DNA of 64,000 bases from an uncultured Alphaproteobacteria bacterium. Its GTDB lineage: Bacteria; Pseudomonadota; Alphaproteobacteria; HIMB59; GCA-002718135. A program made the position numbers and the translations under genes. Positions 15,648 through 24,421 of this stretch are shown here, in pieces. Where the stretch lies: assembly GCA_902621165.1 (NCBI GenBank), contig CACNKX010000001.1, positions 277,071 through 341,070 on the forward strand. Reading direction: 5' to 3'. Each line of letters begins with the position of its first letter. The first letter of the stretch is position 1. The notes under the pieces were generated by a model that had not been told where the DNA came from, ran no database searches, and saw nothing but the letters and a program-made list of their open reading frames with translations.

Positions 15648-16754
15648 TTATTTTTTTTCGATTACAAATATTTCATTGTTAAAATAAAGACCTTTATTTT
15701 TAGCAACAATGTTTTGAACAATTTTTTCATAGTTTTTAGTTTTTTCTACTTTCATTACTTTGTCGTCATCCATTTGATTGACATATATGGAGGCATTCCA
15801 AGCAGAAAAAACTAATGATGTCGCTATACCTCCGCTGATTTCTGTTGGTAGAGCTCTCAATTTACATTTAATAATTCTTTTTTCTCCAAAAGATAATCTT
15901 CTTAATAAATCTTTATCTAAATTTTTCTTAAGATAAGAAATGATACTATTTCCAAGAGAAGGAAATGGGTCCTCTTTTGGCCAAATTTTACGAATTATTT
16001 CATTAGCAGGATCTTTTCCTGAAGCATGAATAGTTAATAATTTCCCTTTTGATTTTAACGCTCTAATCATTGGTTCGATGACATATTTTGATTTCTTTTC
16101 TGCTGTGATTCTTGAGCGATAAGGCTGTGAAGCAATAATAAGATCAAATTTATTATCTGATTTTTTTTTGGTAGGTATTAATTCATTTACATTAAATTCT
16201 TGATCTTCGCGGTAGATAACCATGACTGAAGGCTCTTTATAAGTATGGTTACCTGACTTTTTATTAATTTCTATATTCCATTTTTTTTCTAAAAATTCAT
16301 TTTGTTTTCTTAATTGTTGGGCAAATTCAAGAGAGGTATCTCCTTTTAATTTAATAATATTCCAATTAATTTTTTTCTGTTTAACTTCATTTTTTGATTT
16401 TAGGTTTGCAGCTTCAGCGTAGTGTAGATTTGAAATGACAAAAACCGTATTCTTATGTTCAACAAACCTATCGGGTAATTTTTCTAAACCTAATCTTACA
16501 TCTTCTATGCTTATTTCTTTTGTACAAACTAATAAAGGTACGTTAGGCTTAGCCTCGTGGCACTGACGCATAACATTCATAAGTAAGGAACCATCACCCA
16601 TACCAGCATCAAATATTTTTATACCAGGTTTTTGAGGTTTAATTTTATTTACGTGAGGGCGTATCGCATCAGCAATTTGATTTTTTTCATTTGTTGTTGT
16701 GACAAATAATAAGTATTTTTGTCTGTTATCATAAAACCTGAAATTTTTTTTCAT
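15648..16754 (-). CDS. SAM-dependent methyltransferase-like protein
   Basis: 368 residues. A Rossmann motif I is seen at KIFDAGMGDGSLLMNVM (about residues 45-60). A later FDLIIASQPYRSRI resembles the catalytic (N/S)PPY-type motif of amino-methyltransferases, and MIRALKSKGKLLTIHASG follows as motif-VI-like strand. The C-terminal third (after LSFGEKRIIKCKLRALP) is not recognised. I cannot name the substrate. It starts 2 bp after the alcohol dehydrogenase stop and forms a run metE-like, adh, methyltransferase. A guess is methylation or demethylation chemistry of an aminophosphonate or its ester. No close well-known family is recognised. Confidence 0.6.
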   Translation of the reverse strand: MKKNFRFYDNRQKYLLFVTTTNEKNQIADAIRPHVNKIKPQKPGIKIFDAGMGDGSLLMNVMRQCHEAKPNVPLLVCTKEISIEDVRLGLEKLPDRFVEHKNTVFVISNLHYAEAANLKSKNEVKQKKINWNIIKLKGDTSLEFAQQLRKQNEFLEKKWNIEINKKSGNHTYKEPSVMVIYREDQEFNVNELIPTKKKSDNKFDLIIASQPYRSRITAEKKSKYVIEPMIRALKSKGKLLTIHASGKDPANEIIRKIWPKEDPFPSLGNSIISYLKKNLDKDLLRRLSFGEKRIIKCKLRALPTEISGGIATSLVFSAWNASIYVNQMDDDKVMKVEKTKNYEKIVQNIVAKNKGLYFNNEIFVIEKK

Positions 16755-16756
16755 TA

Positions 16757-17869
16757 CTAATAAAGTCCCATTGATTTAGCAGAAGAGATGAAGGCTTCTT
16801 TATTGCCAATAAAGTTTTTACCTCTTTCCCCTAAAAACGCATCATCTACTATATTATTCCATTCTTGAATAGGAACTTTTATTTCATTTAAGTTAAGAGG
16901 AACCTCTAAAGAACGCATAAATTCACTCAGATGATTTGCGGCATTCTCTAGGTTATCGTTAAAAATTAGTTTTAGTCTTTCTTCAGCTACACTATCAATT
17001 CCAACCATACTTTTAGTAATCATGGGTAATGTAAATGAGCAAGCAATACCATGTTGAATGCCGTAATTGAGCGTCACAGGGTATGATAGATTGTGCGCAA
17101 TAGCAGTTTTTGTATTGGAAAACGCTAAGCCAGCATGAACGCATGCCAGTGCAATGTTTGAACGTAATTCAACGCTTCTTAAATCTTTAGCGAGAAGTGG
17201 TAAATTTTCTAATACTAATTTTGATGCTTGTATTGCATGAGAAGCAGAAATTGGGTTTGCATTAATATTCCAAATACTTTCCATTGAATGAGAGAGAGCA
17301 TCTAAACCTGTTGAAATGGTCAAGCCTAAAGGCTTATCAACCATAATTGATGGATCGATAATTGCTTTTTCTGCATAAAGAGATTTATGCGCCAAAGATA
17401 ATTTATTGTTTTTTTCTTTATCCCAAATTGTGGCCCAACACGTAAGCTCACTTGATGTTCCTGAAGTTGTAGGTATTGCAATAATCTTGATTGGATTTTT
17501 GACTCTTGGACTTTTCTTATTGCGAACGAAATCTGTTAGATATTCTTGTTTATCTTTAAAAGCAGCAATTGCTTTAGCTGTGTCTGTAACAGAGCCACCA
17601 CCTATAGCTAAAATATAATCTACCGATTCATTGATTGAAGAAAATTTTTTTTGTAGCTCTAAAATATCCTTATAATCTGGATTAGGCTGAACATCCGTCA
17701 TAATGGATAGTGGTGGATTTGAAGAAGATTTTAATTCATCGCTATATTTTTTAAAAATTTCTTCTGGATGAGTGATTATGATGTAGTTCTTATTTTTAAG
17801 AGCATCATGTACTTCTGTAAATCTATTTTCTCCAAAGATAATTTCAACAGGATTAAAATAATTCCACAT
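16757..17869 (-). CDS. Iron-containing alcohol dehydrogenase (phosphonoacetaldehyde reductase-like)
   Basis: 370 residues, group III Fe-ADH. NAD-binding GGGSVTDTAKAIA and PTTSGTSSE; metal ligands Asp and His in LDALSHSMESIW, then His in AIAHNLSYP and His in GIQHGIACSF. PhpC/phosphonoacetaldehyde reductases that interconvert phosphonoacetaldehyde and 2-hydroxyethylphosphonate belong to this family and look like this. Between phnW and phnY/phnA, it could oxidise 2-hydroxyethylphosphonate into the degradation route, or act as an overflow reductase. The methylphosphonate synthesis genes pepM and mpnS are not in the window. Substrate is inference from context. Confidence 0.75.
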   Translation of the reverse strand: MWNYFNPVEIIFGENRFTEVHDALKNKNYIIITHPEEIFKKYSDELKSSSNPPLSIMTDVQPNPDYKDILELQKKFSSINESVDYILAIGGGSVTDTAKAIAAFKDKQEYLTDFVRNKKSPRVKNPIKIIAIPTTSGTSSELTCWATIWDKEKNNKLSLAHKSLYAEKAIIDPSIMVDKPLGLTISTGLDALSHSMESIWNINANPISASHAIQASKLVLENLPLLAKDLRSVELRSNIALACVHAGLAFSNTKTAIAHNLSYPVTLNYGIQHGIACSFTLPMITKSMVGIDSVAEERLKLIFNDNLENAANHLSEFMRSLEVPLNLNEIKVPIQEWNNIVDDAFLGERGKNFIGNKEAFISSAKSMGLY

Positions 17870-17873
17870 TACA

Positions 17874-18953
17874 TTAAATTGATTTTGCCGCTTTAGTTAA
17901 AATTGTCATTTTCTCAATTGCTTGTTCTCGAGTAAAGAAACCTAAACCACAATCTGGTGCAGCTATTAAGCGGTGTTCATCAATATGTTCAAGTGAATCT
18001 TTGATACGAACTCTTACTTCTTCAACAGATTCCATTCTGCTTTTTGCAATATCAATAAATCCAAAAATTACTTTTGTTTTAGTAAATTTTTCTAAAAGAT
18101 TTAAATCATTATGCCTATGTGAATCTTCTAAAGATACTTCATCAATAGTTGAATCATCTACAAGTGATGCAATTCTATCATAAGCATCTAAATCAGCCTT
18201 TTTATAACCTTGTGAATCTAATGAATTAGGATAACCACAACAAATATGGCAAACACGTTGCACTTCTTTAGGTATACCATGCATCATTCTTTCTAAATTT
18301 TCCATACCATATGAATGAGCTTCATCGGGCTTTCTAGCAAATACTGGTTCATCAATTTGAATATACTGACAACCTGCATCCACAAGTGCCTTAATTTCTT
18401 TATTGAGAGCTAATGCTAAATCAAAACCAAGTTTTTTCATGTCATCATAGTAATTGTTAGCAATTGAATCTGTAATTGTCATTGGTCCAGGTAGCGTAAT
18501 TTTAACTGGGTTTTTTGTAAATTGTTGTGCACTCTTCCAGTCTAAATGCATACGTATTTCTTTACTTGAAATCGGTGCAACAATAGTTGGAAGGTCAGCT
18601 TCGAACGCACCTTGTCTTACTGACTTATGTGTAACTTCCTTAAAACTTACTCCATTTAAAAATCGGCATTGATATAATACATAACTCTCGCGTCTGACTT
18701 CTCCATCTGTTGGAACATCAATACCCGCATTTACTTGATCAGTTATAACTTCTTTAATTGCTGCTAAAAATAATTTTTCAGCATCTGCACCTGCAGACTC
18801 TAATGCTTTTTCATATGCGCCAGGTGACCAATTTGATAATAATCCTTTTGACGCTTTTCTCTCTTCTTCTGATTTTGTCCCTAAAAACCAATCTTGAATA
18901 GGTGTTTGTTTCGGTTTTGGATAAGCACCTATTGTAGTTGTTTTAAGAGGCAT
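17874..18953 (-). CDS. MetE-like cobalamin-independent methyltransferase (C-terminal domain type)
   Basis: 359 residues, about half of full MetE, with only the catalytic barrel. Seen are TIGAYPKP at the start, TDGEVRRESYV, LPGPMTITD, IQIDEPVFARKP, zinc ligands in RVCHICCGYPN and the final Cys in APDCGLGFF. 'Core MetE' proteins of this size transfer a methyl group to homocysteine, often from donors other than 5-methyl-THF, or act on other thiols. It is followed 4 bp later by the Fe-ADH gene and then a methyltransferase. In this phosphonate context it may take methyl groups from a methylated substrate. A terminator-like hairpin separates it from the upstream ABC binding protein gene. Confidence 0.8.
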   Translation of the reverse strand: MPLKTTTIGAYPKPKQTPIQDWFLGTKSEEERKASKGLLSNWSPGAYEKALESAGADAEKLFLAAIKEVITDQVNAGIDVPTDGEVRRESYVLYQCRFLNGVSFKEVTHKSVRQGAFEADLPTIVAPISSKEIRMHLDWKSAQQFTKNPVKITLPGPMTITDSIANNYYDDMKKLGFDLALALNKEIKALVDAGCQYIQIDEPVFARKPDEAHSYGMENLERMMHGIPKEVQRVCHICCGYPNSLDSQGYKKADLDAYDRIASLVDDSTIDEVSLEDSHRHNDLNLLEKFTKTKVIFGFIDIAKSRMESVEEVRVRIKDSLEHIDEHRLIAAPDCGLGFFTREQAIEKMTILTKAAKSI

Positions 18954-18985
18954 CTATTTTTACTCCCATTTAAATTTAAAATAAA

Positions 18986-19010
18986 ACAGCGGCTTTTATA
19001 AAGCCGCTGT
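18986..19010 (-). terminator. Intrinsic terminator after the binding-protein gene
   Basis: Perfect 11-bp stem ACAGCGGCTTT / AAAGCCGCTGT with a 3-nt loop, unusually GC-rich for this genome. On the minus strand it is followed by TTTTATTTT. It lies 30 bp after the stop of the Ugp-type binding protein and 33 bp before the metE-like start. It probably trims transcription so that the binding protein is made in excess over the downstream enzymes. Confidence 0.85.
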
Positions 19011-19040
19011 AATAAAAAGTTAATAATAAATAATCTCAAA

Positions 19041-20294
19041 TTACATAAGATCGTTTATTTCTTCCATCATTTCTTCTTGGAGATCACCCATATCATCAGC
19101 GTCGCCTGTAGCAATTTCTTCTGTGTAATCATAGATTACCTGCGTAACAGCTAATCCATTTTCTCCAGGATATGCAAACCAATCTGCAAGAAGTGGAAGT
19201 TGTTCAACTGCAGTAAGTTTATTAGGGTTTTTACTATAGAAATCACCTAATAATTCATTCGCTGCTTTGTTTGGTGGAACATATCCAGTTGTTTCAGCAA
19301 CTAATGCAGCACCGATACCTGATGTAATGAACTTTAAGAAAGTCCATGCAGCATCAACTCTTGCTGGATCATCAGATGTAGACACTAACATTGCAGCGTT
19401 TCCACCTGCTGGTAATCTTGCAGGTGTTCCATTGTTAACTCCAGCCATTCCAGGGAATGGTGCAGTCTTTAAAACAAAGTCTGCCTTTGCAGCATTAACT
19501 GAACCCAAGCTTGAAGTAGACCAGAACATCATACCAATTGTACCTGCGTTAAACGCAGCTTGACCATCAGCAATTGAATAGTTTGGCATATTACATCCGC
19601 TCATGATTGCTTTCATTTGCTCTAACGTTGCAAGTCCTGCATCACCACCCATATTTACAGCTCCATCTTTAACCATTGGAACATTCTGAGTGTGCATTAA
19701 TGCTTGGTGGAACCAGTTACCTGTGATGTTCCAACCAAAGTATAGAGTTCCTTTACCTGCTGCTTCCAATTTATTACATGCTGCAATAACTTCGTCCCAG
19801 TTAGTTGGAATACTATTTACACCTGCTTCAGCTAATAAATCCATGTTATAATATCCAACTGGCGTTGATACAGAAAATGGTAATCCATAAACTTCACCAC
19901 CAAATGTTGAAAGACTTAACATAGCAGAATGGTAACCATCTTTTTCAAAAGCAGCTTCTTTTGCAATAAATGGCTCTAAAGACTTAGCAATACCTTTGTC
20001 AACTAGAGGTGCTTGTCTGTTAAGACCTTGCATTGTTACATCTGGTAAATTACCTGAAGTAGACTCTCTGAAGATTGTTGCAGTTGCATCCTCATAGTTT
20101 TCATAAGTTGCTCTAAATTTAACTTGAATATCTGGATGTGCTTTTTCAAACTCTGGCATAATAGCTTGGAAAGTTACATCGAATAATCCTGAATAAGGAT
20201 AAGCTACTTCTATTTCAATAGACTTAGCTGAATTAACAGAACCATAAAAACCAAAAGCTAATACGGCTGCAAATCCTGTAATTAATTTTTTCAT
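19041..20294 (-). CDS. ugpB: Ugp-type ABC transporter substrate-binding protein
   Basis: 417 residues. N-terminal signal peptide (MKKLITGFAAVLAFGFYGS, cleavage near NSAKS), then family-1 solute-binding protein with IEVAYPYSGLFDVTFQ, LPDVTMQGLN and TPARLPAGGNAAMLV. Similar to UgpB-like proteins for glycerol-3-phosphate or related compounds. An Asp/Glu/Met-rich tail (after EEIATGD) is unusual. The membrane parts and ATPase are encoded divergently at 23288-26263. With phnY/phnA between, the ligand could be a phosphonate or a glycerophospho-compound. It has its own Pho-box candidate and a terminator, which fits high starvation expression. Confidence 0.8.
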   Translation of the reverse strand: MKKLITGFAAVLAFGFYGSVNSAKSIEIEVAYPYSGLFDVTFQAIMPEFEKAHPDIQVKFRATYENYEDATATIFRESTSGNLPDVTMQGLNRQAPLVDKGIAKSLEPFIAKEAAFEKDGYHSAMLSLSTFGGEVYGLPFSVSTPVGYYNMDLLAEAGVNSIPTNWDEVIAACNKLEAAGKGTLYFGWNITGNWFHQALMHTQNVPMVKDGAVNMGGDAGLATLEQMKAIMSGCNMPNYSIADGQAAFNAGTIGMMFWSTSSLGSVNAAKADFVLKTAPFPGMAGVNNGTPARLPAGGNAAMLVSTSDDPARVDAAWTFLKFITSGIGAALVAETTGYVPPNKAANELLGDFYSKNPNKLTAVEQLPLLADWFAYPGENGLAVTQVIYDYTEEIATGDADDMGDLQEEMMEEINDLM

Positions 20295-20341
20295 TTAATC
20301 CCTCCGATTCAAATATAATATTAATCTAACACGTAGTCTCA

Positions 20342-20374
20342 AAGGGTTACAATTTTATTACGAAAATATTACTA
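20342..20374 (-). promoter_or_regulatory. Candidate Pho box of the binding-protein gene, three tandem units
   Basis: On the minus strand, three 11-bp units in a row: TAGTAATATTT, TCGTAATAAAA and TTGTAACCCTT, with GTAAT/GTAAC in phase. The last unit ends about 48 bp before the ATG at 20294. The -10 is uncertain (TTAGAT or TAATAT downstream). A GGAGGG ribosome-binding site precedes the start. Confidence 0.55.
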
Positions 20375-20430
20375 AAAAATAAGCTTATTTTTCCACAGCA
20401 TTAAGAAAAATTAGAGAAAAACTGGTTTAT

Positions 20431-21873
20431 TTACCAAGGTAGCGAAAAGGTTTTTACATTAGTAAAACTTTTCATTGCTTCAATAACACCCTCTTTGTAA
20501 CCAAGACCTGAATCTTTAATTCCTCCAAAAGGAGACATTTCAATTCTATAACCTGGAACCTCCCAAATATTTACCGTACCAACATTTAAACCTTGAATAT
20601 ATTTTTTTGCTCGCATGAAGTTATTTGTACATACACCAGATGATAATCCGAATGCGGTTGAATTAGATATTTTCATTACAGCTTCATCGTCATTAGGCAC
20701 ACGAATGATTGGGATAACTGGACCAAATGTTTCTTCTAAAACTAATTCACTTTTAGGATCAACATGATCTACAACTATTGGAGGTAACAAAGCACCCTTT
20801 CTTCCAGGGTGATATAAAATTTTTGCGCCGTCTTCTTCAGCCATAGAAACTCTTTTATCAAAAAGTTCTGCAGCTTGAGCATTAACAACTGTACCTAAGT
20901 CTGTTTCCATATTCATAGGATCACCAAATTTAATTTTCTTAGCACGCTCAAGAGCCATTTCAACAAATTGATCTGCAATAGATTCTTGAACCAGTATTCT
21001 TTTAACAGCAGTACAACGTTGACCAGAATTTTTCGTTGCTCCCGTAACAGCTAGCTCAACAGCTTTTTTAAGATCATCACCATCTAAGTCATTTAAAACA
21101 ATTAATGGATCATTACCACCTAGCTCAAGAACTGTTCTTTTGTATCCAGCTTGTTCAGCAATTAATTTTCCTACACCTACACTGCCTGTAAAAGTAATGA
21201 GATCAATATTTGGATTCTTGATCATTTCTGATCCGATATCTTGAGGCCATCCAGTTACAACTGAAAACATTTCGGGTGGCAGGCCTGCTTCATATAAAAC
21301 ATCAGCGAGTACCATTGCTGTTAAAGGTGTTAATTCTGTCTGCTTACATACTGTACAATTATTAGTTGCAATTGAAGGAGCAATTTTATGCGCTACCATA
21401 TTCAAAGGGTGATTAAATGGAGTGATTGCTGAAATTGCCGTTAAAGGTTCTCTTATGGTAAATATTTTTCTCGCTTTTCCATGCGGAGTTAAATCACAAG
21501 AAAATATTTCTCCATCATCAAGAATACAAAGTTGAGCCGTTAAAGAAAAGACATCAAAAGCTCTTCCTACTTCGTATAGAGAATCTTGTTTTGAAATACC
21601 AAGTTCTAAAGTAATAATATCAGAAATTTCTTCTTTTCTTTTAACAAGTACTTCTGCAGCAGTTTGAAGAATTTTTTGTCTCTCGTATCTTGTAAGTTTA
21701 GGTTGGTAATTTGCAGCAATATCTAAAGCCTTTCTTGCATGCTCTGCAGTACCGGCTGGAACCGTTCCGATTACTTCACCTGTAAAAGGGTACTCAACAT
21801 TTATTGTTTTATCTGAAGTAACTTTTTCTCCAGCAATACGCATTGCTTCATTAATCATTTTTTTGTGCATCAT
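20431..21873 (-). CDS. phnY: Phosphonoacetaldehyde dehydrogenase
   Basis: 480 residues, aldehyde dehydrogenase superfamily. Seen are [40 protein letters not shown], the catalytic Cys in [11 protein letters not shown] and EETFGPVIP. The [10 protein letters not shown] form and the FNHPLNM loop match PhnY, which oxidises phosphonoacetaldehyde to phosphonoacetate with NAD. It overlaps phnA by 4 bp, which makes the assignment strong. Substrate comes from phnW at 13097. Lactaldehyde- or succinate-semialdehyde-type ALDH are the look-alikes, but the context argues against them. Confidence 0.9.
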   Translation of the reverse strand: MMHKKMINEAMRIAGEKVTSDKTINVEYPFTGEVIGTVPAGTAEHARKALDIAANYQPKLTRYERQKILQTAAEVLVKRKEEISDIITLELGISKQDSLYEVGRAFDVFSLTAQLCILDDGEIFSCDLTPHGKARKIFTIREPLTAISAITPFNHPLNMVAHKIAPSIATNNCTVCKQTELTPLTAMVLADVLYEAGLPPEMFSVVTGWPQDIGSEMIKNPNIDLITFTGSVGVGKLIAEQAGYKRTVLELGGNDPLIVLNDLDGDDLKKAVELAVTGATKNSGQRCTAVKRILVQESIADQFVEMALERAKKIKFGDPMNMETDLGTVVNAQAAELFDKRVSMAEEDGAKILYHPGRKGALLPPIVVDHVDPKSELVLEETFGPVIPIIRVPNDDEAVMKISNSTAFGLSSGVCTNNFMRAKKYIQGLNVGTVNIWEVPGYRIEMSPFGGIKDSGLGYKEGVIEAMKSFTNVKTFSLPW

Positions 21874-23111
21874 AGGGCTCCATTTATTGCATAGTAAAAT
21901 GCATCATAGTTATATAATTGTTTACTAGTATCTAAGTTTTGTAATTTTAAATTTGATATGAATGGAACTTCTCTTTCATGGAGTCCTCCATGAGAACGTA
22001 AAGGTTCATTTAATCCAGAAAGATTGTGTTTATCTTCCGATGAACCAATAGTCATAAATTCTGAAGACATACATATAATATCCCCCATTCTATCAGGAGG
22101 TAAATTATAAGTAGAGCATCCTTCATCTTTTGTTAAAACAACTTCTATATCTTTTATTTCTTTAATAGCATTTACAACTGAATCTACCCTGCTCTTGTCT
22201 TCTAAATAAATTGTTGCAAAAGAACCAAGTGAACCATGATGAACGACATATGGATCTGTAATTGGTAGGATGACTTTAGCCATGTTTGGTTCAAATTTTT
22301 TATCTAAATAATCTTGTAAAAATATTGCATTAGGTGAACCATCTTCTTTTGATTTTGGTTTCATTCCGTGATCTGCTGTGATGATTATAGAAACATTCTC
22401 CTTATTTAAAAGACCAATATATTTATCAAACATTGCATAAAATTTATTTGCTGTTTCATTTCCCGGTGCATATTTGTGTTGAATATAATCCGTAGTCGAT
22501 AAATACATAATATTTGGTTTAAACTCTTCAAGAAGTTTTACACCTGCAGCCATTACAAATTCAGAAAGTCCTTCAGAGTATACTTGTGGCACTGGCATCC
22601 CTAACCAATCGTTTACATTATCTATACCATTGAGATCTTTTGTTGCTTGATCAGATTTTTCAGCAGAAAAACAAATAGCTCTCTCATCATCAAAACTTAA
22701 TCCGTTTCCTAAAAGTGTTCTCAACTTGTCTTTTGCAGTAACAAGAGCAATTTTAGAACCAGAATTGTAAAATTTTTCAAAAATAGTTGGTGCTCGCATA
22801 TATTTTGGGTCATTCATCATTACTTCTTCACCCGTCTCAGGTGTATAAAAGAAGTTTCCGCATATACCGTGTACAGAACTTGGTTGGCCTGTCACAATCG
22901 AAATATTATTAGGATTTGTAAAACTTGGAATAGCACTGTGAACTAGTAGATTTTCACCACTTGCAATTAATTTATCAAGATTTGGTGTAAGATTTGATTT
23001 TGATGCTTCTTCGAGATACTCTTTTTGACTACCATCAAGGCATATAACAACTGCAGTTTTTGAGAAAGAGCTTGGATATTCTCTTTTATTAATTTCTAAA
23101 TTATCGGACAC
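21870..23111 (-). CDS. phnA: Phosphonoacetate hydrolase
   Basis: 413 residues, alkaline-phosphatase superfamily. The N-terminal [13 protein letters not shown] carries the metal Asp. The nucleophile Thr lies in [16 protein letters not shown], the PhnA form. Other metal ligands are in [12 protein letters not shown] and IITADHGM. It cleaves phosphonoacetate to acetate and phosphate, the last step of the PhnW-PhnY-PhnA route. It is first in a phnA-phnY operon. The divergent importer gene at 23288 shares the 176-bp upstream region with Pho-box repeats. Confidence 0.93.
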   Translation of the reverse strand: MSDNLEINKREYPSSFSKTAVVICLDGSQKEYLEEASKSNLTPNLDKLIASGENLLVHSAIPSFTNPNNISIVTGQPSSVHGICGNFFYTPETGEEVMMNDPKYMRAPTIFEKFYNSGSKIALVTAKDKLRTLLGNGLSFDDERAICFSAEKSDQATKDLNGIDNVNDWLGMPVPQVYSEGLSEFVMAAGVKLLEEFKPNIMYLSTTDYIQHKYAPGNETANKFYAMFDKYIGLLNKENVSIIITADHGMKPKSKEDGSPNAIFLQDYLDKKFEPNMAKVILPITDPYVVHHGSLGSFATIYLEDKSRVDSVVNAIKEIKDIEVVLTKDEGCSTYNLPPDRMGDIICMSSEFMTIGSSEDKHNLSGLNEPLRSHGGLHEREVPFISNLKLQNLDTSKQLYNYDAFYYAINGAL

Positions 23112-23189
23112 TATTTCAACTAATATATATTATTAAAAATACGAATTTATAGTTATCTGCTAATTAAACTCAATCATAATTTGAATATT

Positions 23190-23233
23190 TGTTAATAAAA
23201 TTGAAATAAAACTGAAATAAATAGATTTAAAAT
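23190..23233 (+). promoter_or_regulatory. Candidate Pho box and -10 of the importer operon
   Basis: Three tandem 11-bp units: TGTTAATAAAA (23190), TTGAAATAAAA (23201) and CTGAAATAAAT (23212). The last two share TGAAATA exactly and give the 7-4-7 pattern. TAAAAT at 23228-23233 lies 8 bp beyond as a -10. Closest of all sites to the E. coli form (CTGTCATAAAA-CTGTCAT). It stands in the divergent gap between phnA and the ATPase gene and may serve both. Confidence 0.6.
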
Positions 23234-23287
23234 ATTCTCAAATTTAATAAAATTTTGTAGATTAAAGTTAAGATACAGGGGGAATGA

Positions 23288-24421
23288 GTGGGGACAATAT
23301 CACTTAAAAATATTTCAAAGTCATTTGGGTCTACACAAGTACTTAATAATTTGAATGTTGATATAAACGATGGAGAATTCTTAACATTAGTTGGCCCATC
23401 TGGTTGTGGTAAATCCACGTTACTTAGAATAATTGCAGGATTGGAACAGCAGACTTCAGGTGATGTATTAATAGATAATAAAAATGTAAATAGAGTTAGA
23501 GCAAGTGAAAGAGATTTGGCAATGGTCTTCCAATCATATGCTCTTTATCCTCATCTCACAGTCAGAAGAAATTTAGAAACTCCATTAAGACTAAGAGATT
23601 ATAATTCATTTGAAAGACTGCCCTTGATTGGTAATTTTTCTCCAAGCAAAAAAGAGAAAACAGAATCTATAAATCAATTAGTAAATAAAACTTCTGAAAC
23701 TCTAAAAATTTCAGAACTATTGGATAGAAAACCAGGACAATTGTCAGGCGGTCAAAGACAAAGAGTTGCTCTTGGTCGTGCTATGGTTAGAGAGCCTGTT
23801 GCCTTTTTAATGGATGAGCCTCTTTCAAATTTAGATGCAGCTTTGAGAGTTCACATGCGATCCGAACTATCTGAACTTCATAATTCACTTAAAACTACTT
23901 TTGTGTACGTAACACATGATCAAGCAGAAGCGTTAACTATGTCTTCTCGAATGGCAGTTATGATTGATGGAAATTTATTACAACTAGATACGCCTCAAGA
24001 AGTATATGACAATCCTTCTTCATTAAGTGTAGCTCAATTTGTTGGAAGTCCAAAAATAAATATATTTAAAGGAACTGCGGACTCTGGTGGGATGGTAAGT
24101 TTTCTCAACGTTAATCTAAAAAGAAAAAGTTCTGAAAGTAATACAGATTTACATATTGGTATTCGACCAGAACATTTAGAAATTACAAATGAAAGTAATG
24201 AAAATACATTTAGTGGAACAGTTGCATATAGAGAAAATTTAGGTTCAGATATTTTCTTTCATGTAAATATTGAAGACGGTTCAAATAAAATAATTGTAAG
24301 GGGTTTACCTCAATTTACACACCAAATTTCAAACGATTCTAATGTGAATATTAAAAGAGTTTCAGATAAAGCATTACTATTTAATCAAGCAGGAATGAGA
24401 GTTCAATTTACTAATGCATAA
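23288..24421 (+). CDS. ugpC: Ugp/MalK-type ABC transporter ATPase
   Basis: 377 residues with a GTG start just after an AGGGGGA ribosome-binding site; no ATG is in frame. Walker A GPSGCGKST, Q-loop VFQSYALYPHLTV, signature LSGGQRQRVALGRAM, Walker B VAFLMDEPLSNLD, H-loop YVTHDQAEA, then a C-terminal TOBE domain (HIGIRPEHLEI). About 20 extra residues (around SFERLPLIGNFSPSKKEK) are inserted in the helical subdomain before the signature, where the ATPase contacts the permease. Energises the importer with 24414 and 25370. Confidence 0.88.
   Translation: MGTISLKNISKSFGSTQVLNNLNVDINDGEFLTLVGPSGCGKSTLLRIIAGLEQQTSGDVLIDNKNVNRVRASERDLAMVFQSYALYPHLTVRRNLETPLRLRDYNSFERLPLIGNFSPSKKEKTESINQLVNKTSETLKISELLDRKPGQLSGGQRQRVALGRAMVREPVAFLMDEPLSNLDAALRVHMRSELSELHNSLKTTFVYVTHDQAEALTMSSRMAVMIDGNLLQLDTPQEVYDNPSSLSVAQFVGSPKINIFKGTADSGGMVSFLNVNLKRKSSESNTDLHIGIRPEHLEITNESNENTFSGTVAYRENLGSDIFFHVNIEDGSNKIIVRGLPQFTHQISNDSNVNIKRVSDKALLFNQAGMRVQFTNA

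Noticed and set aside
18954-19040. Riboswitch before the MetE-like gene
   Set aside because: Only a simple terminator hairpin of the preceding gene is seen; no conserved SAM, SAH or cobalamin riboswitch core fits in 87 bp.
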